Shown here in pieces: positions 27,843 through 36,661 of a DNA stretch of 64,000 nt; position 1 is the first letter of the stretch; the number at the start of each line of letters is the position of its first letter. Source of the DNA: Alphaproteobacteria bacterium (GTDB lineage: Bacteria > Pseudomonadota > Alphaproteobacteria > Micavibrionales > Micavibrionaceae); assembly GCA_020442385.1 (NCBI GenBank), contig JAGRKE010000002.1, forward strand, positions 310,001-374,000, given 5' to 3'. The notes under the pieces were generated by a model. It was not told the origin of the DNA and ran no database searches. It worked only from the letters and a program-made list of their open reading frames with translations. The translations under genes were made by a program, and so were the position numbers.

Positions 27843-30458
27843 ATGGCTCAGGAAACCACAGACATTCAAGGGGAAGACCCGGCGCGCGAATATATTGAAA
27901 ATCGCAACGCCCTGCTTAAGGACGTAAAACCCGAAACCATTCGCAAAGCCTGGTTTACGCTTTCGCACTTGCTGCTCGAAGAAAACGCCAAAGTGCTCGA
28001 TATCGGCTGTGATGACGGCGAGATGACCTATGCTATGGCTGTACTCTACCCGTGGGTGCAGTTCATAGGCATTGATAAAAATAAACGCCAAATCAACAAA
28101 GCCAATACACTTTACGAACTGCACAATCTGGAATTTCAGGCCGGCGATGCGGCGCAGGCCGTCTTCGAGCCAAAAAGCTTTGATGCGATTATAAACTCAT
28201 TCGTCCTGCATGAGATTTATTCCAGCTCGCGCTATAACGAAACCATCGTTAGTGACGTGCTGCAAACCCATTTTGACATGCTCAAAGAAGGCGGGATCAT
28301 GTTTATCCGCGATTATTCTCGCCCGCCGCCTGAGGAATTTGTTTTAATCGAATTGCCCGATCAACCGAGCAAAGGCTCTAAACCGTCCGAGCTATCCGTT
28401 GCCGATTTGCTAGTGTGGTATTCCGAGCATGCGCGACCGCGCCATGACGCGGGAACAGGTGGATTTTTCCTTGAAGAGCTGCCCCAGCGCGTCCCCAACA
28501 CGCGCCTCTTCCGCCTGCCACATAAATGGGCCTATGAATTCATCATGCGTAAAGACGACCGCGCGCACTGGGACAAAGATTTGCCCATCGAATACACCTA
28601 TTACACCCCACGCGAATTCCGCAAAGAGCTGCGCAAACTGGGCGCACGCGTGCAATATTCCGGCCCACACTGGGACGAAGATTACATCGAAGATCATTTC
28701 GACGGTAAAATGCGTATCTTCGATGACAATTATACACCGATGGGCTTTCCCCCGACCTCTTACATCGCCATCGCCTATAAAATGGCCGAGCGCAAAAGTC
28801 TGCATATTCATGAACGCCGCCCGTCACAAACAGATAAAAGCTCTTTGAAGATTACCGCAGTACGCGATCAGGTTACGGGCGATATTGTTGACATTGTCAG
28901 CCGCGATCTGAGCATCAGCGAAGTTCTCCCCTATCGTATTGATGAGAACGGACGTCTCAAAATTTATCTCCACGATGGCGTACCGCGCAACCTCGTAAAC
29001 TCCGTTCCGCGCAATGGCGAGAGCTTTGATTACCGCCGCTGGTCAGGCCATATGGTTGAGCCAATTGCGATTGAAAACTCATATATATCCAGTAATGAAG
29101 AATGGGACGTTAAAAAAACGGCGCTCTTTGCGCGTGATCATCTGGGCCTGAAGCCTCATGACAATTCGATCCTTGAAATCGGGCCCGATTACTTCCCGTC
29201 TGCCGATTACATTGATGACAAGATCAACACATACTACCTGCATGTCAGCAAGGCCAAGGACGCGGTCTCTCCCAAAAACCTATCCGAAGACCGTGCGCGT
29301 TTTCATGCGAAGGGCCGCATTCGTGAAATGGACGCCCAGCAAGTGCTGGATGCGATTAGTGTCGGCTTCATTCCCAATGCCCATCTAGAGCTACAAATTC
29401 TCTACCTCTTTAATCACCTAAACATGCGCGCGGAAAACTGGACGACTAAAGACGTCAAATTCAAGGCCGGCAAAATCAAACAAAAAACCAATCTAGCGAG
29501 CATCATTAAAAATTACGGCCTCAACAAAGACCGCTTTAAGAACGTAAAAGGCACCGCTGGACAACTGCGCTCTGTGCACTCGATCTTTGTAGAAGAAGGC
29601 TTGACCAAAGGTGCTGTTGCAGGCCTTAGCTCTTTGGATGCTGACTTCGTCGTGCATAATGAAAACACGGTCAACACCGCGGTTGTGCTCCCTCTATCCA
29701 AGGGCGAGAAGAATGACGTGCATGCGGGCTTTATTATGAAACAAATGCCCATCCCGCAGCGCCACACTGGCAATGCAAATATTATCTCCGCACCCAGCTT
29801 TAACCTGCCGCGCAACGTGACAAACCTCAAACATGCCAAAGAATATATCGCGAAAGAATTTGGTGTTTTACCCGACAATGTGATTAAAATGGGCGAAAGC
29901 TATTTTAGCCATATCGGCATGACACCACACCGCATTCACCCCTTCGCAGTTATGGTTCCGCAAGGCAAACCCGATGACCCGACAACAAAATTCCTGCCCT
30001 TCTACCAATTCATGCTGTTGCGCAGAAGCGTTGCCCGTGAAAGTCATTTCATGATCGCGATCGCGCGCGCTTATAAATATTTCCATGAGGATATCCGCTA
30101 TGACTTCATCAAACGTGTGAAGGCGATTGTTCAGGAACGCTTTAACCAAAGCGAACCTGACTGGTCTCTGCCCCTCACCTACGAACCGGCCCCGCTTCCG
30201 ATCAAAGAGAAAACTGTTAAAGAAATGAAAGTCGCCTTGAGTGCAGAGCGGGAAAAATTAAAACAGGACCACGAAGAAAAGCCAGCTGCCGCTCCTCTGG
30301 CAGAACAAAAAAAGCCCGCGCCCGCACCTCCAGAGCCAGAAACTAAAAAATCTGATCCCAATATTGATCTGATCGGCGATTTCGGTGCGGAAGTTGATGA
30401 ATTTATTGAAGCCATGGAACAAGCCCCCAAATCAGAGCCTGCGCCTGAAAAGTGGTAG
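27843..30458 (+). CDS. Large methyltransferase chimera with unknown C-terminal region
   Basis: The 871-residue protein begins with a class I SAM-dependent methyltransferase domain (AKVLDIGCDDGEMTYAMA, about residues 49-66, and IGIDKNKRQ), extending to about residue 315. Residues about 330-760 form a second region of no certain family; a stretch near 340-420 (VSRDLSISEVLPYRIDENGRL followed by RRWSGHMVEPIAI) recalls a Nudix-like sheet but lacks the Nudix box. The end is a Pro/Ala/Glu/Lys-rich linker and a short acidic motif (DLIGDFGAEVDEFIEAME). There is no membrane segment. The next gene, another methyltransferase, starts six bases beyond the stop. Substrate and partners are unknown. Confidence 0.85.
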   Translation: MAQETTDIQGEDPAREYIENRNALLKDVKPETIRKAWFTLSHLLLEENAKVLDIGCDDGEMTYAMAVLYPWVQFIGIDKNKRQINKANTLYELHNLEFQAGDAAQAVFEPKSFDAIINSFVLHEIYSSSRYNETIVSDVLQTHFDMLKEGGIMFIRDYSRPPPEEFVLIELPDQPSKGSKPSELSVADLLVWYSEHARPRHDAGTGGFFLEELPQRVPNTRLFRLPHKWAYEFIMRKDDRAHWDKDLPIEYTYYTPREFRKELRKLGARVQYSGPHWDEDYIEDHFDGKMRIFDDNYTPMGFPPTSYIAIAYKMAERKSLHIHERRPSQTDKSSLKITAVRDQVTGDIVDIVSRDLSISEVLPYRIDENGRLKIYLHDGVPRNLVNSVPRNGESFDYRRWSGHMVEPIAIENSYISSNEEWDVKKTALFARDHLGLKPHDNSILEIGPDYFPSADYIDDKINTYYLHVSKAKDAVSPKNLSEDRARFHAKGRIREMDAQQVLDAISVGFIPNAHLELQILYLFNHLNMRAENWTTKDVKFKAGKIKQKTNLASIIKNYGLNKDRFKNVKGTAGQLRSVHSIFVEEGLTKGAVAGLSSLDADFVVHNENTVNTAVVLPLSKGEKNDVHAGFIMKQMPIPQRHTGNANIISAPSFNLPRNVTNLKHAKEYIAKEFGVLPDNVIKMGESYFSHIGMTPHRIHPFAVMVPQGKPDDPTTKFLPFYQFMLLRRSVARESHFMIAIARAYKYFHEDIRYDFIKRVKAIVQERFNQSEPDWSLPLTYEPAPLPIKEKTVKEMKVALSAEREKLKQDHEEKPAAAPLAEQKKPAPAPPEPETKKSDPNIDLIGDFGAEVDEFIEAMEQAPKSEPAPEKW

Positions 30459-30463
30459 AGCGG

Positions 30464-31345
30464 ATGAGCAGCGCCACCGACATACACATCTTTGACCGCA
30501 AAGCAGCAGCTCTCAAACGCGCACGCATTAAAAAAGATCATTTATTCCTTTTCGATTGGGCGCAAAAACAAATTGCCGAACGCCTTGATGTTGTAAACCG
30601 TGACTTTGATTTGGCCCTACAACTGGGCACACGAGGCGATCAGGCGCCGCTCTTATCATCTCCGAAAATAAAAACTCTGCTTTCGCTTGATACGAATGCT
30701 GACAGCACACCCGGAACTATAGCCGATGAAGAAATGTTGCCACTAGAAACCTCTTCGCTTGATCTGGTCACAAGCGCCCTGAACCTGCACAGTATCAATG
30801 ACCTGCCCGGAACGCTCATACAGATTCGCCGCGCGCTCAAAGCTGACGGGCTGTTCGTCGGCGCGCTTCTGGGCGGAGAAACGCTGCATGAACTTCGCGA
30901 TTCTTTGGCGCAGGCCGAGCTCAAACTCAAAGATGGGATGAGCCCGCGCGTCTTCCCCTTCGCCGATAAACAGCAAATGGGCGCCTTGATGCAACGTGCG
31001 GGCTTTGCACTGCCGGTTATTGATTCCGAAATTATAACCGTGACCTACGAGAATATATTCAAACTGATGCATGATTTGCGCTTTATGGGCGAGAGCAATA
31101 TCATCGCAGAGCGCAGCCGCACAAACCCCGGCAAAGACTTCTTTATGGAGGCCGCCCGCCATTACGCGCAAAATTACAGTGAACCTGACGGACGCATCCG
31201 CGCAAGTTTCGAGGTTATTTTTCTGCTGGGCTGGGCACCGCATGAAAGTCAGCAAAAACCGCTCGCGCCCGGAAGCGCGCAAAAAAAACTGGCCGATGCA
31301 TTGCGTACCGATGAAATCAAAACAGGAGAAAAAGCCACGCCATGA
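30464..31345 (+). CDS. SAM methyltransferase, NDUFAF5/BioC-like
   Basis: The roughly 293-residue protein resembles the alphaproteobacterial methyltransferases near comF that are related to mitochondrial NDUFAF5. The opening IHIFDRKAAALKRARIKK is diagnostic, and the LDLVTSALNLHSINDLPG motif and GALLGGETLHELRDSL follow. NDUFAF5 hydroxylates an arginine of complex I, so a role in complex I assembly is possible but is inferred from homology alone. The in-frame GTG at 30452 would overlap the previous gene; ATG at 30464 is preferred. The stop overlaps gloB (ATGA). Confidence 0.82.
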   Translation: MSSATDIHIFDRKAAALKRARIKKDHLFLFDWAQKQIAERLDVVNRDFDLALQLGTRGDQAPLLSSPKIKTLLSLDTNADSTPGTIADEEMLPLETSSLDLVTSALNLHSINDLPGTLIQIRRALKADGLFVGALLGGETLHELRDSLAQAELKLKDGMSPRVFPFADKQQMGALMQRAGFALPVIDSEIITVTYENIFKLMHDLRFMGESNIIAERSRTNPGKDFFMEAARHYAQNYSEPDGRIRASFEVIFLLGWAPHESQQKPLAPGSAQKKLADALRTDEIKTGEKATP

Positions 31346-32061
31346 TTGATGTGCAGATCATTCCAATTTTGGAAGACAATTACGCCTATCTCCTGCAAGC
31401 AGATGATGGCACAACTGCAATCGTCGACCCCGGTGAAGCATCTCCAATTATGGATGTGCTGAAAGAACGAGACCTCACACTCGATTATGTGATCAACACC
31501 CATCATCACTGGGACCACACGGATGGCAATGAAGAGTTGATGGAGAGATATGGCGCGCAGCTCGTTGCCCCGGCCGCGGAAGCTGAGAAAATCAGCAAGG
31601 TTGATATCAAATTGGCCGAACGTGATGTTTTTATGCTCGGTGAAGATCGATTGGAAACATTTGAAACGCCCGGCCACACGGCTGGCCACATCTGCCTTTA
31701 CGCCCCTGAAAGCAAGGTCGTCTTTACCGGCGATACGCTATTCCTGATGGGCTGCGGACGCCTATTTGAAGGAACAGCCAAACAAATGTGGAACTCCTTC
31801 CAAAAACTCAAAACCCTGCCTGATGAGACAAAAATCTATTGCGGCCATGAATATACGCTCAGTTTAGGAGAGTTTTGTTTGAGGATTGAACCCGAGAATG
31901 AAGATTTGCGAACCCGTCTAAAAACCGTACGGGATTTGAGAGCACACAATAAACCGACAATTCCAGGAACAATGGGTGAGGAGAAAAGAACAAATCTGTT
32001 CATGCGCGCCGAAAGCCCGGAGCGCTTCGCTGAAATCAGACGCTTAAGAGACAATTCTTAA
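31342..32061 (+). CDS. gloB: Hydroxyacylglutathione hydrolase (glyoxalase II)
   Basis: GloB hydrolyses S-lactoylglutathione in methylglyoxal detoxification. The 239-residue metallo-beta-lactamase-fold protein has the metal motif THHHWDH (His54, His56, Asp58, His59), the TPGHTAGHIC second motif, VFTGDTLF and YCGHEYT. The short length is typical of bacterial type enzymes. It is the last gene of the plus-strand group and overlaps the convergent small gene by four bases. Confidence 0.95.
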   Translation: MIDVQIIPILEDNYAYLLQADDGTTAIVDPGEASPIMDVLKERDLTLDYVINTHHHWDHTDGNEELMERYGAQLVAPAAEAEKISKVDIKLAERDVFMLGEDRLETFETPGHTAGHICLYAPESKVVFTGDTLFLMGCGRLFEGTAKQMWNSFQKLKTLPDETKIYCGHEYTLSLGEFCLRIEPENEDLRTRLKTVRDLRAHNKPTIPGTMGEEKRTNLFMRAESPERFAEIRRLRDNS

Positions 32062-32396
32062 GAATCGTCTTCCTTCTTTACGGATAGCTTACCTTTTTTA
32101 GGCGGCGCTTTCTTGGTGGGATTTTCTTCAGCTTTGTTGCCGGCAGAATCGTTATTGTTGTTGCTTCTGTTTTTTGCGTCTCTATGTGGTGGAATAGCTA
32201 TTTTCGACTGGCCGCCTTGAGAATTCTCGCTCACGGCCAATTCGATCTCCAGACGGGAAGCCACTTTACGCAGCTCATGCACGGATTCTCTTAGATTTTC
32301 ACGAACAGCCGCATCTTTCTTATTACCCAGCCACGCTTCGTAGCATTTGTAACATTGCTCGGAGGTATCATGTAACCGTTGCTTGATTTCATCCAT
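32058..32396 (-). CDS. Hypothetical 112-aa protein with Asn/Lys-rich tail
   Basis: I do not recognise this protein. It has a predicted helical N-terminal half with two cysteines (YKCYEAWLGNKK) and a long low-complexity tail (about residues 65-112) rich in Asn, Lys, Pro and Ser. AAAGGAG lies nine bases before the ATG at 32396. The tail is strongly basic and likely disordered, suggesting nucleic acid or membrane binding; this is inference. It is followed on the same strand by nothing closer than gloB's convergent stop. Confidence 0.6.
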   Translation of the reverse strand: MDEIKQRLHDTSEQCYKCYEAWLGNKKDAAVRENLRESVHELRKVASRLEIELAVSENSQGGQSKIAIPPHRDAKNRSNNNNDSAGNKAEENPTKKAPPKKGKLSVKKEDDS

Positions 32397-32462
32397 ACTT
32401 TACTCCTTTGCTGCTCTAAACTCGGACACCATACTCTAACAGAGTCGATTAAAATCGCAAGG

Positions 32463-33503
32463 TTAACCCTGACCAAAAACCGTATTCAGTTGTTGGGTCA
32501 CACGAACAAAGGTTGTGCGCTTGGATAATTCTTTCAAGCGGACTGCCCCAACATAGGTACAAGTAGAGCGCAAGCCACCAAGAACGTCTTGAAGTGTGTC
32601 CGCCACATCACCGCGATAAGGAACACGCACTGTTTTTCCTTCGCTGGCGCGGTATTCCGCCACGCCGCCTTTATGTTTTTTCATCGCCGTGTCGCTGCTC
32701 ATGCCATAGAACTGAACGAATTTTTCACCATTCTTCTCTACGATCTCTTGCTCTGATTGATCATGCCCAGAAAGCATGCCGCCCAGCATGACAAAATCCG
32801 CGCCGCCGCCAAAGGCTTTGGCAATATCGCCCGGCACAGTGCAGCCGCCATCGGCGCAAATAAGGCCGCCCAGACCATGCGCAGCATCGGCACATTCGAT
32901 AATGGCAGAAAGCTGCGGGTATCCAACGCCGGTCATTTTGCGCGTGGTACAAACACTGCCCGGCCCAATGCCGACCTTTACCACATCGACGCCAGCCAGG
33001 ATTAATTGCTCCACCATTTCGCCCGTTACAACATTCCCGGCCATGATGGTCAGATCGGGGTAGCGCTCGCGCGCGCCCTTTACGAAATCAACGAAATGTT
33101 CGCTATAACCATTGGCCACATCAATACAGAGCTTGTCCGGCTTGCTGCCAGCCTTGATAAATTCAGCTAACTTTTCTTCATCAGCCTTAACCATACCAAT
33201 CGAATACCAAATCGAATCCGGTCCGTTTTCTTTGTAAAATGTCTGAAGATCAGCCAACGGGTAATGTTTATGCAGGGCCACGCTCAACCCATTTCCATCC
33301 TCAATAAAGGCGCGCGCCATATCAAATGTGCCTACACCATCCATATTCGCCGCAATAATCGGCACGCCGTTGAATTTCTTTCCGCTCCACTTAAAGGTAA
33401 ATTCGCGGGAAATATCGACATCCTTACGACTCTTCAAAGTTGAGCGTTTAGGGCGAATCAAAACATCCTTAAAATCGAGTTTTGTATCTTCTTCTATATG
33501 CAT
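32463..33503 (-). CDS. guaC: GMP reductase, GuaC type
   Basis: GuaC reductively deaminates GMP to IMP using NADPH, linking guanine and adenine nucleotide pools. The 346-residue protein matches the E. coli type. The catalytic cysteine is Cys185 in [15 protein letters not shown], the IMP-binding [26 protein letters not shown] segment is present, and the N-terminus begins [17 protein letters not shown]. It lacks the CBS domains of IMP dehydrogenase, which also separates it from GuaB. It follows the DUF1192 gene on the same strand with a 12-base gap. Confidence 0.92.
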   Translation of the reverse strand: MHIEEDTKLDFKDVLIRPKRSTLKSRKDVDISREFTFKWSGKKFNGVPIIAANMDGVGTFDMARAFIEDGNGLSVALHKHYPLADLQTFYKENGPDSIWYSIGMVKADEEKLAEFIKAGSKPDKLCIDVANGYSEHFVDFVKGARERYPDLTIMAGNVVTGEMVEQLILAGVDVVKVGIGPGSVCTTRKMTGVGYPQLSAIIECADAAHGLGGLICADGGCTVPGDIAKAFGGGADFVMLGGMLSGHDQSEQEIVEKNGEKFVQFYGMSSDTAMKKHKGGVAEYRASEGKTVRVPYRGDVADTLQDVLGGLRSTCTYVGAVRLKELSKRTTFVRVTQQLNTVFGQG

Positions 33504-33515
33504 ATAAATCCTCGC

Positions 33516-33698
33516 TTATGACTTAAAAACACTGGCCGCAGCCTCTTGAGAGGCCTTCTTCTTAGCGGCATCGCCTTTTACACGTTCAATTTCCGCCTCC
33601 AATTCCCCGACATAATCCTCCAGATCCGCTATGGACATGGATTCCAGATTTCGGGGAAATTCTGCCGTTTTCGGCTTTGGGCGCTCATCATCAAACAT
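33516..33698 (-). CDS. DUF1192 small protein
   Basis: The 60-residue protein matches DUF1192: an N-terminal basic Pro-rich opening, then SIADLEDYVGELEAEIERVKGD, a short amphipathic helix predicted to be coiled coil, and a variable Ala/Ser tail. Members occur throughout the alphaproteobacteria and their role is unknown. It is divergent from trcR and probably shares the intergenic region with its promoter. Confidence 0.8.
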   Translation of the reverse strand: MFDDERPKPKTAEFPRNLESMSIADLEDYVGELEAEIERVKGDAAKKKASQEAAASVFKS

Positions 33699-33718
33699 AT
33701 TTATCGTCTCACATATTC

Positions 33719-33748
33719 TTGACTAATTCGTTAACTATACCTTATATA
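33719..33748 (+). promoter_or_regulatory. Predicted promoter of trcR
   Basis: TTGACT at 33719-33724 and TATATA at 33743-33748 (18-base spacer) fit a sigma-70 promoter about 110 bases upstream of the trcR ATG. A TTATAT reading with a 17-base spacer is an alternative. Confidence 0.5.
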
Positions 33749-33860
33749 TAACGCGTTCCCATACATTTTAAGGTTTTATACCGTTGATCCAAGGGACAGG
33801 ATCGGGCGCCCAGAGTCACATGCATTTCAGGCGCAAGAAACAGATTTAAGGAGAAGACAA

Positions 33861-34580
33861 ATGGCTAAAGCCGCTGCAAAACCAAATAATCTCTTAATGC
33901 CAAAGGCAACAGCTGTTTGGTTAATTGAACACACAATGCTGAGCTTCCGCCAGATTGCCGATTTCGTTGAATTGACAGAAATTGAAGTTGAGGCGTTGGC
34001 CAATGAAGACATCGGACGCGGACTTGTTGGCCGCGACCCCGTTGAGCACAGCGAACTTACAAAAGACGAGCTGGAACGCTGTCAGGCTGATCCGGACGCG
34101 CGCCTGGTTTTGAAGAAAAACGACCTGCCGACTGTAAAAATGCGCTCTAAAGGCCCGCGCTACACCCCTGTATCCAAGCGCGGTGATAAGCCCGATGCGA
34201 TTGCTTACATCCTGAAGCACAACCCGGAAATCAGCGATGCGCAGATTTGCAAGCTGGTGGGCACAACAAAGCCAACAATTGAGCGCGTACGCGACCGTAC
34301 ACACCCGAACGCATCAAACCTGAAGCCCCGCCACCCTGCGGATTTGGGGCTTTGCACCTATCAGGAATTTGAAAAGGCTGTTGAAAAAGGTTTGAAAGCT
34401 GCCGGTAAAGACCCCGAAGCCGTAAAGGCACAGCGCTTGGCTGAACAGCAAAAGCAAATTGAGGAAACAACCAGCCCCGATACCTCATCTAGCGGTGGCT
34501 TTGATTTCTCAAACTTTATGCCTGATATGGATGGTGGCTTTCAGAGAAATGATAGCCAAGACGACGTCTCGGACGATTAG
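33861..34580 (+). CDS. trcR: TrcR (DUF1013), RNA-polymerase-tracking cell-cycle factor
   Basis: The 239-residue protein is DUF1013. It has an opening PKATAVWLIEHTMLSFRQIADF helix-turn-helix-like region, then a second HTH-like region (DAIAYILKHNPEISDAQICKLV), and a disordered Gln/Glu/Ser-rich tail. In Caulobacter the DUF1013 protein TrcR is reported to associate with RNA polymerase and affect cell-cycle gene expression; the role here is inferred from that. AAGGAG lies eight bases before the ATG. An intrinsic terminator follows the stop. The gene is in the same genome neighbourhood as cckA, but about 24 kb away. Confidence 0.88.
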   Translation: MAKAAAKPNNLLMPKATAVWLIEHTMLSFRQIADFVELTEIEVEALANEDIGRGLVGRDPVEHSELTKDELERCQADPDARLVLKKNDLPTVKMRSKGPRYTPVSKRGDKPDAIAYILKHNPEISDAQICKLVGTTKPTIERVRDRTHPNASNLKPRHPADLGLCTYQEFEKAVEKGLKAAGKDPEAVKAQRLAEQQKQIEETTSPDTSSSGGFDFSNFMPDMDGGFQRNDSQDDVSDD

Positions 34581-34601
34581 AACAATTTCCGCATAAAGAA
34601 A

Positions 34602-34634
34602 GGGCGGTCGGAGAATGAAATCAACCGGCCGCCC
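34602..34634 (+). terminator. Rho-independent terminator of trcR
   Basis: GGGCGGTCGG pairs with CCGGCCGCCC (10 bp, one G-U pair) across a 13-base loop, followed by TCTTTC. It lies 22 bases past the trcR stop. Confidence 0.8.
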
Positions 34635-34686
34635 TCTTTCACGAATCCCCAACTTTGAAGCCGGGGTAATTTAGTCTCGGCAAGCT

Positions 34687-34887
34687 CTAAGCCGAGGCTC
34701 GTCCGCCGTAGCGGATTCCTTCAATCTCTTCCTTTACGAGCAGTTTTTGTTTTTTAAGCTGCTTTAGATAAAAATCTGCCGCTGGACTTTTCTGAGCCTC
34801 CCTTATCTGTTCTTTATACAAAGCATGTTTTTTCTTTAAAGCTTCTAAACGTGTCAAAGGCGCGGACTCGAATCCATGAGACGGCAT
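34687..34887 (-). CDS. DUF465 (YdcH-like) small protein
   Basis: The 66-residue protein MPSHGFESAPLTRLEALKKKHALYKEQIREAQ continues into LKKQKLLVKEEIEG, the LKK-KL-lKdei ending of DUF465/YdcH. It is a single helical hairpin. The frame is open to 34959, but ATG at 34887 has ACAGGAGAG upstream and gives the usual family start. Two unusual inverted repeats lie directly upstream. The function of the family is unknown. Confidence 0.8.
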   Translation of the reverse strand: MPSHGFESAPLTRLEALKKKHALYKEQIREAQKSPAADFYLKQLKKQKLLVKEEIEGIRYGGRASA

Positions 34888-34926
34888 GGGCACTCTCCTG
34901 TTATTAATGGTTTTTCTTACGATTAA

Positions 34927-35003
34927 GGTGATCATATCACCAAAAAATATAGGACGCAAAAAAATGTCTAAAAGTAATATTATTGAATAATAATATTACT
35001 TTT
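34927..35003 (-). repeat. Two perfect inverted repeats upstream of the DUF465 gene
   Basis: At 34927-34941 is GGTGAT-CAT-ATCACC. At 34970-35003 is a perfect 15-bp stem AAAAGTAATATTATT / AATAATATTACTTTT with loop GAAT. The first looks like an operator about 40 bases upstream of the DUF465 start. The second, AT-only except for one G-C pair, could terminate the upstream aldehyde dehydrogenase transcript; on the minus strand the T-run is short and lies a few bases after the stem. Confidence 0.55.
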
Positions 35004-35143
35004 TCTTGAGGCATTTAGGGCGTACTCTTAAACACAAAAAAATAGGATGCCGTTTTGTACATCGACATCATTTTTACAAGCACACGATTCGTCTATATCT
35101 TTTTATGATGACACAGGAAGGCTTAAAGCCACGTTAAAAACTG

Positions 35144-36652
35144 CTAAAAATTGAATTTAACACCTTGTGCCAACGGCAAAGCGCTGCCGTAATTTGTCGT
35201 CTGCGTCTGGCGGCGCATATAGGCTTTCCAAGCATCAGAGCCGCTTTCACGCCCGCCGCCCGTCTCTTTTTCACCGCCAAAGGCGCCGCCAATTTCCGCG
35301 CCGCTTGTGCCTATATTCACATTGGCAATCCCGCAATCACTGCCCGATGCCGACTTGAAGAATTCAGCCTCACGAACATCTGTTGTAAAAATCGCGGAAG
35401 ACAAGCCCTGCGGCACGGCATTTTGCATCTCAATCGCCTCTTCAAGCTTAGAATATTTCATTACATAAATAATCGGCGCGAAGGTTTCATGACAAACGAT
35501 ATCGGTCTGCTCCTCCATCTCAACGATGGTGGGCTGTACATAAAAGCCACCTTCAGGCACACCTGCACCCTGACGCTCACCGCCCACCAAAATATTACCG
35601 CCCTGCTCTTTCGCCTGCGCAACGGCAGATTCAAAGCCCTGAACAGCGTCTTTATCAATTAGTGGACCAATGTGATTCTCAGAATTTTTCGGATCACCGA
35701 TTTTGAGCTGTCCGTAACCATTCACCAGCTTGCTGATAAACTCATCATAAATGCTTTCATGCACGAACAATCTGCGGGTCGTGGTGCAGCGCTGCCCGGC
35801 TGTTCCCACCGCCCCAAACGCCACACCAACAAGCGCCAAATCCTGATCCGCAGAGGGTGCAACGATAATCGCGTTATTTCCGCCAAGCTCAAGGATAGAT
35901 CTACCAAAGCGCGCCGCCACAGCCTGCCCGACCGCGCGGCCCATGCGTGTGGAACCCGTTGCGCTGATTAAAGGAAAACCCGCATGCTCAACCATGGCTT
36001 CACCAACATCACGCTCACCAACCAAAACTTGCGATAAATGATCGGGAATTTCATATCCGGCAGCCTTAAATTTCGCCGCTGCCTTATCAAAAAGCACCTG
36101 ACACGCCAAGGCGCTCAAAGGTGTTTTCTCCGAAGGCTTCCAAACGATTGAATTGCCGCAGACCAAAGCTATAGCCGCATTCCACGACCACACAGCGACA
36201 GGAAAATTAAAGGCCGAGATAATTCCGACAGGGCCGATGGGGTGCCACGCCTCATGCATATGGTGCTGCGGGCGCTCGGATGAAATAGTGAGGCCATATA
36301 GCTGACGCGAGAGACCAACCGCATAATCACAAATATCAATCATCTCCTGGACCTCGCCAAGACCTTCGGTTTTCGACTTGCCGCATTCCAAAGTGACCAG
36401 AAGACCCAAATCCTCTTTGACCGCGCGCAACTCTTCGCCCAGAAGACGGACAAACTCGCCGCGCACCGGAGCTGGCACTTTTCGCCAAGCCTTAAAAGCG
36501 CTCGCTGCTTTTTCAGCCATACCTTCAACATCGCCGGCCTTATTGATCTGCGCCTTGCCGATCAAAGCGCCATCAATCGGCGAAAACGATTCAAGATCGC
36601 CTTTCGCGCTCTCAACACCCAGTTTTTTTAAAAGATCTGCATAAGCATCCAT
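35144..36652 (-). CDS. ALDH7-family aldehyde dehydrogenase (aminoadipate-semialdehyde / piperideine-6-carboxylate type)
   Basis: The 502-residue enzyme oxidises an aldehyde with NAD(P)+. The catalytic cysteine is near residue 289 in AGQRCTTTRRL, whose Thr-rich context marks the ALDH7 (antiquitin/Pcd) family, and the general-base glutamate near 251 is in LELGGNN. Other typical blocks are SAFNFPVAVWSWNAA and GKAYMRRQ-like WKAYMRRQTQTTNYG at the C-terminus. This suggests a role in lysine catabolism. AGGAG lies before the ATG at 36652; the next upstream gene, DUF924, ends nine bases away. Confidence 0.92.
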   Translation of the reverse strand: MDAYADLLKKLGVESAKGDLESFSPIDGALIGKAQINKAGDVEGMAEKAASAFKAWRKVPAPVRGEFVRLLGEELRAVKEDLGLLVTLECGKSKTEGLGEVQEMIDICDYAVGLSRQLYGLTISSERPQHHMHEAWHPIGPVGIISAFNFPVAVWSWNAAIALVCGNSIVWKPSEKTPLSALACQVLFDKAAAKFKAAGYEIPDHLSQVLVGERDVGEAMVEHAGFPLISATGSTRMGRAVGQAVAARFGRSILELGGNNAIIVAPSADQDLALVGVAFGAVGTAGQRCTTTRRLFVHESIYDEFISKLVNGYGQLKIGDPKNSENHIGPLIDKDAVQGFESAVAQAKEQGGNILVGGERQGAGVPEGGFYVQPTIVEMEEQTDIVCHETFAPIIYVMKYSKLEEAIEMQNAVPQGLSSAIFTTDVREAEFFKSASGSDCGIANVNIGTSGAEIGGAFGGEKETGGGRESGSDAWKAYMRRQTQTTNYGSALPLAQGVKFNF

Positions 36653-36661
36653 GGCCCGCTC

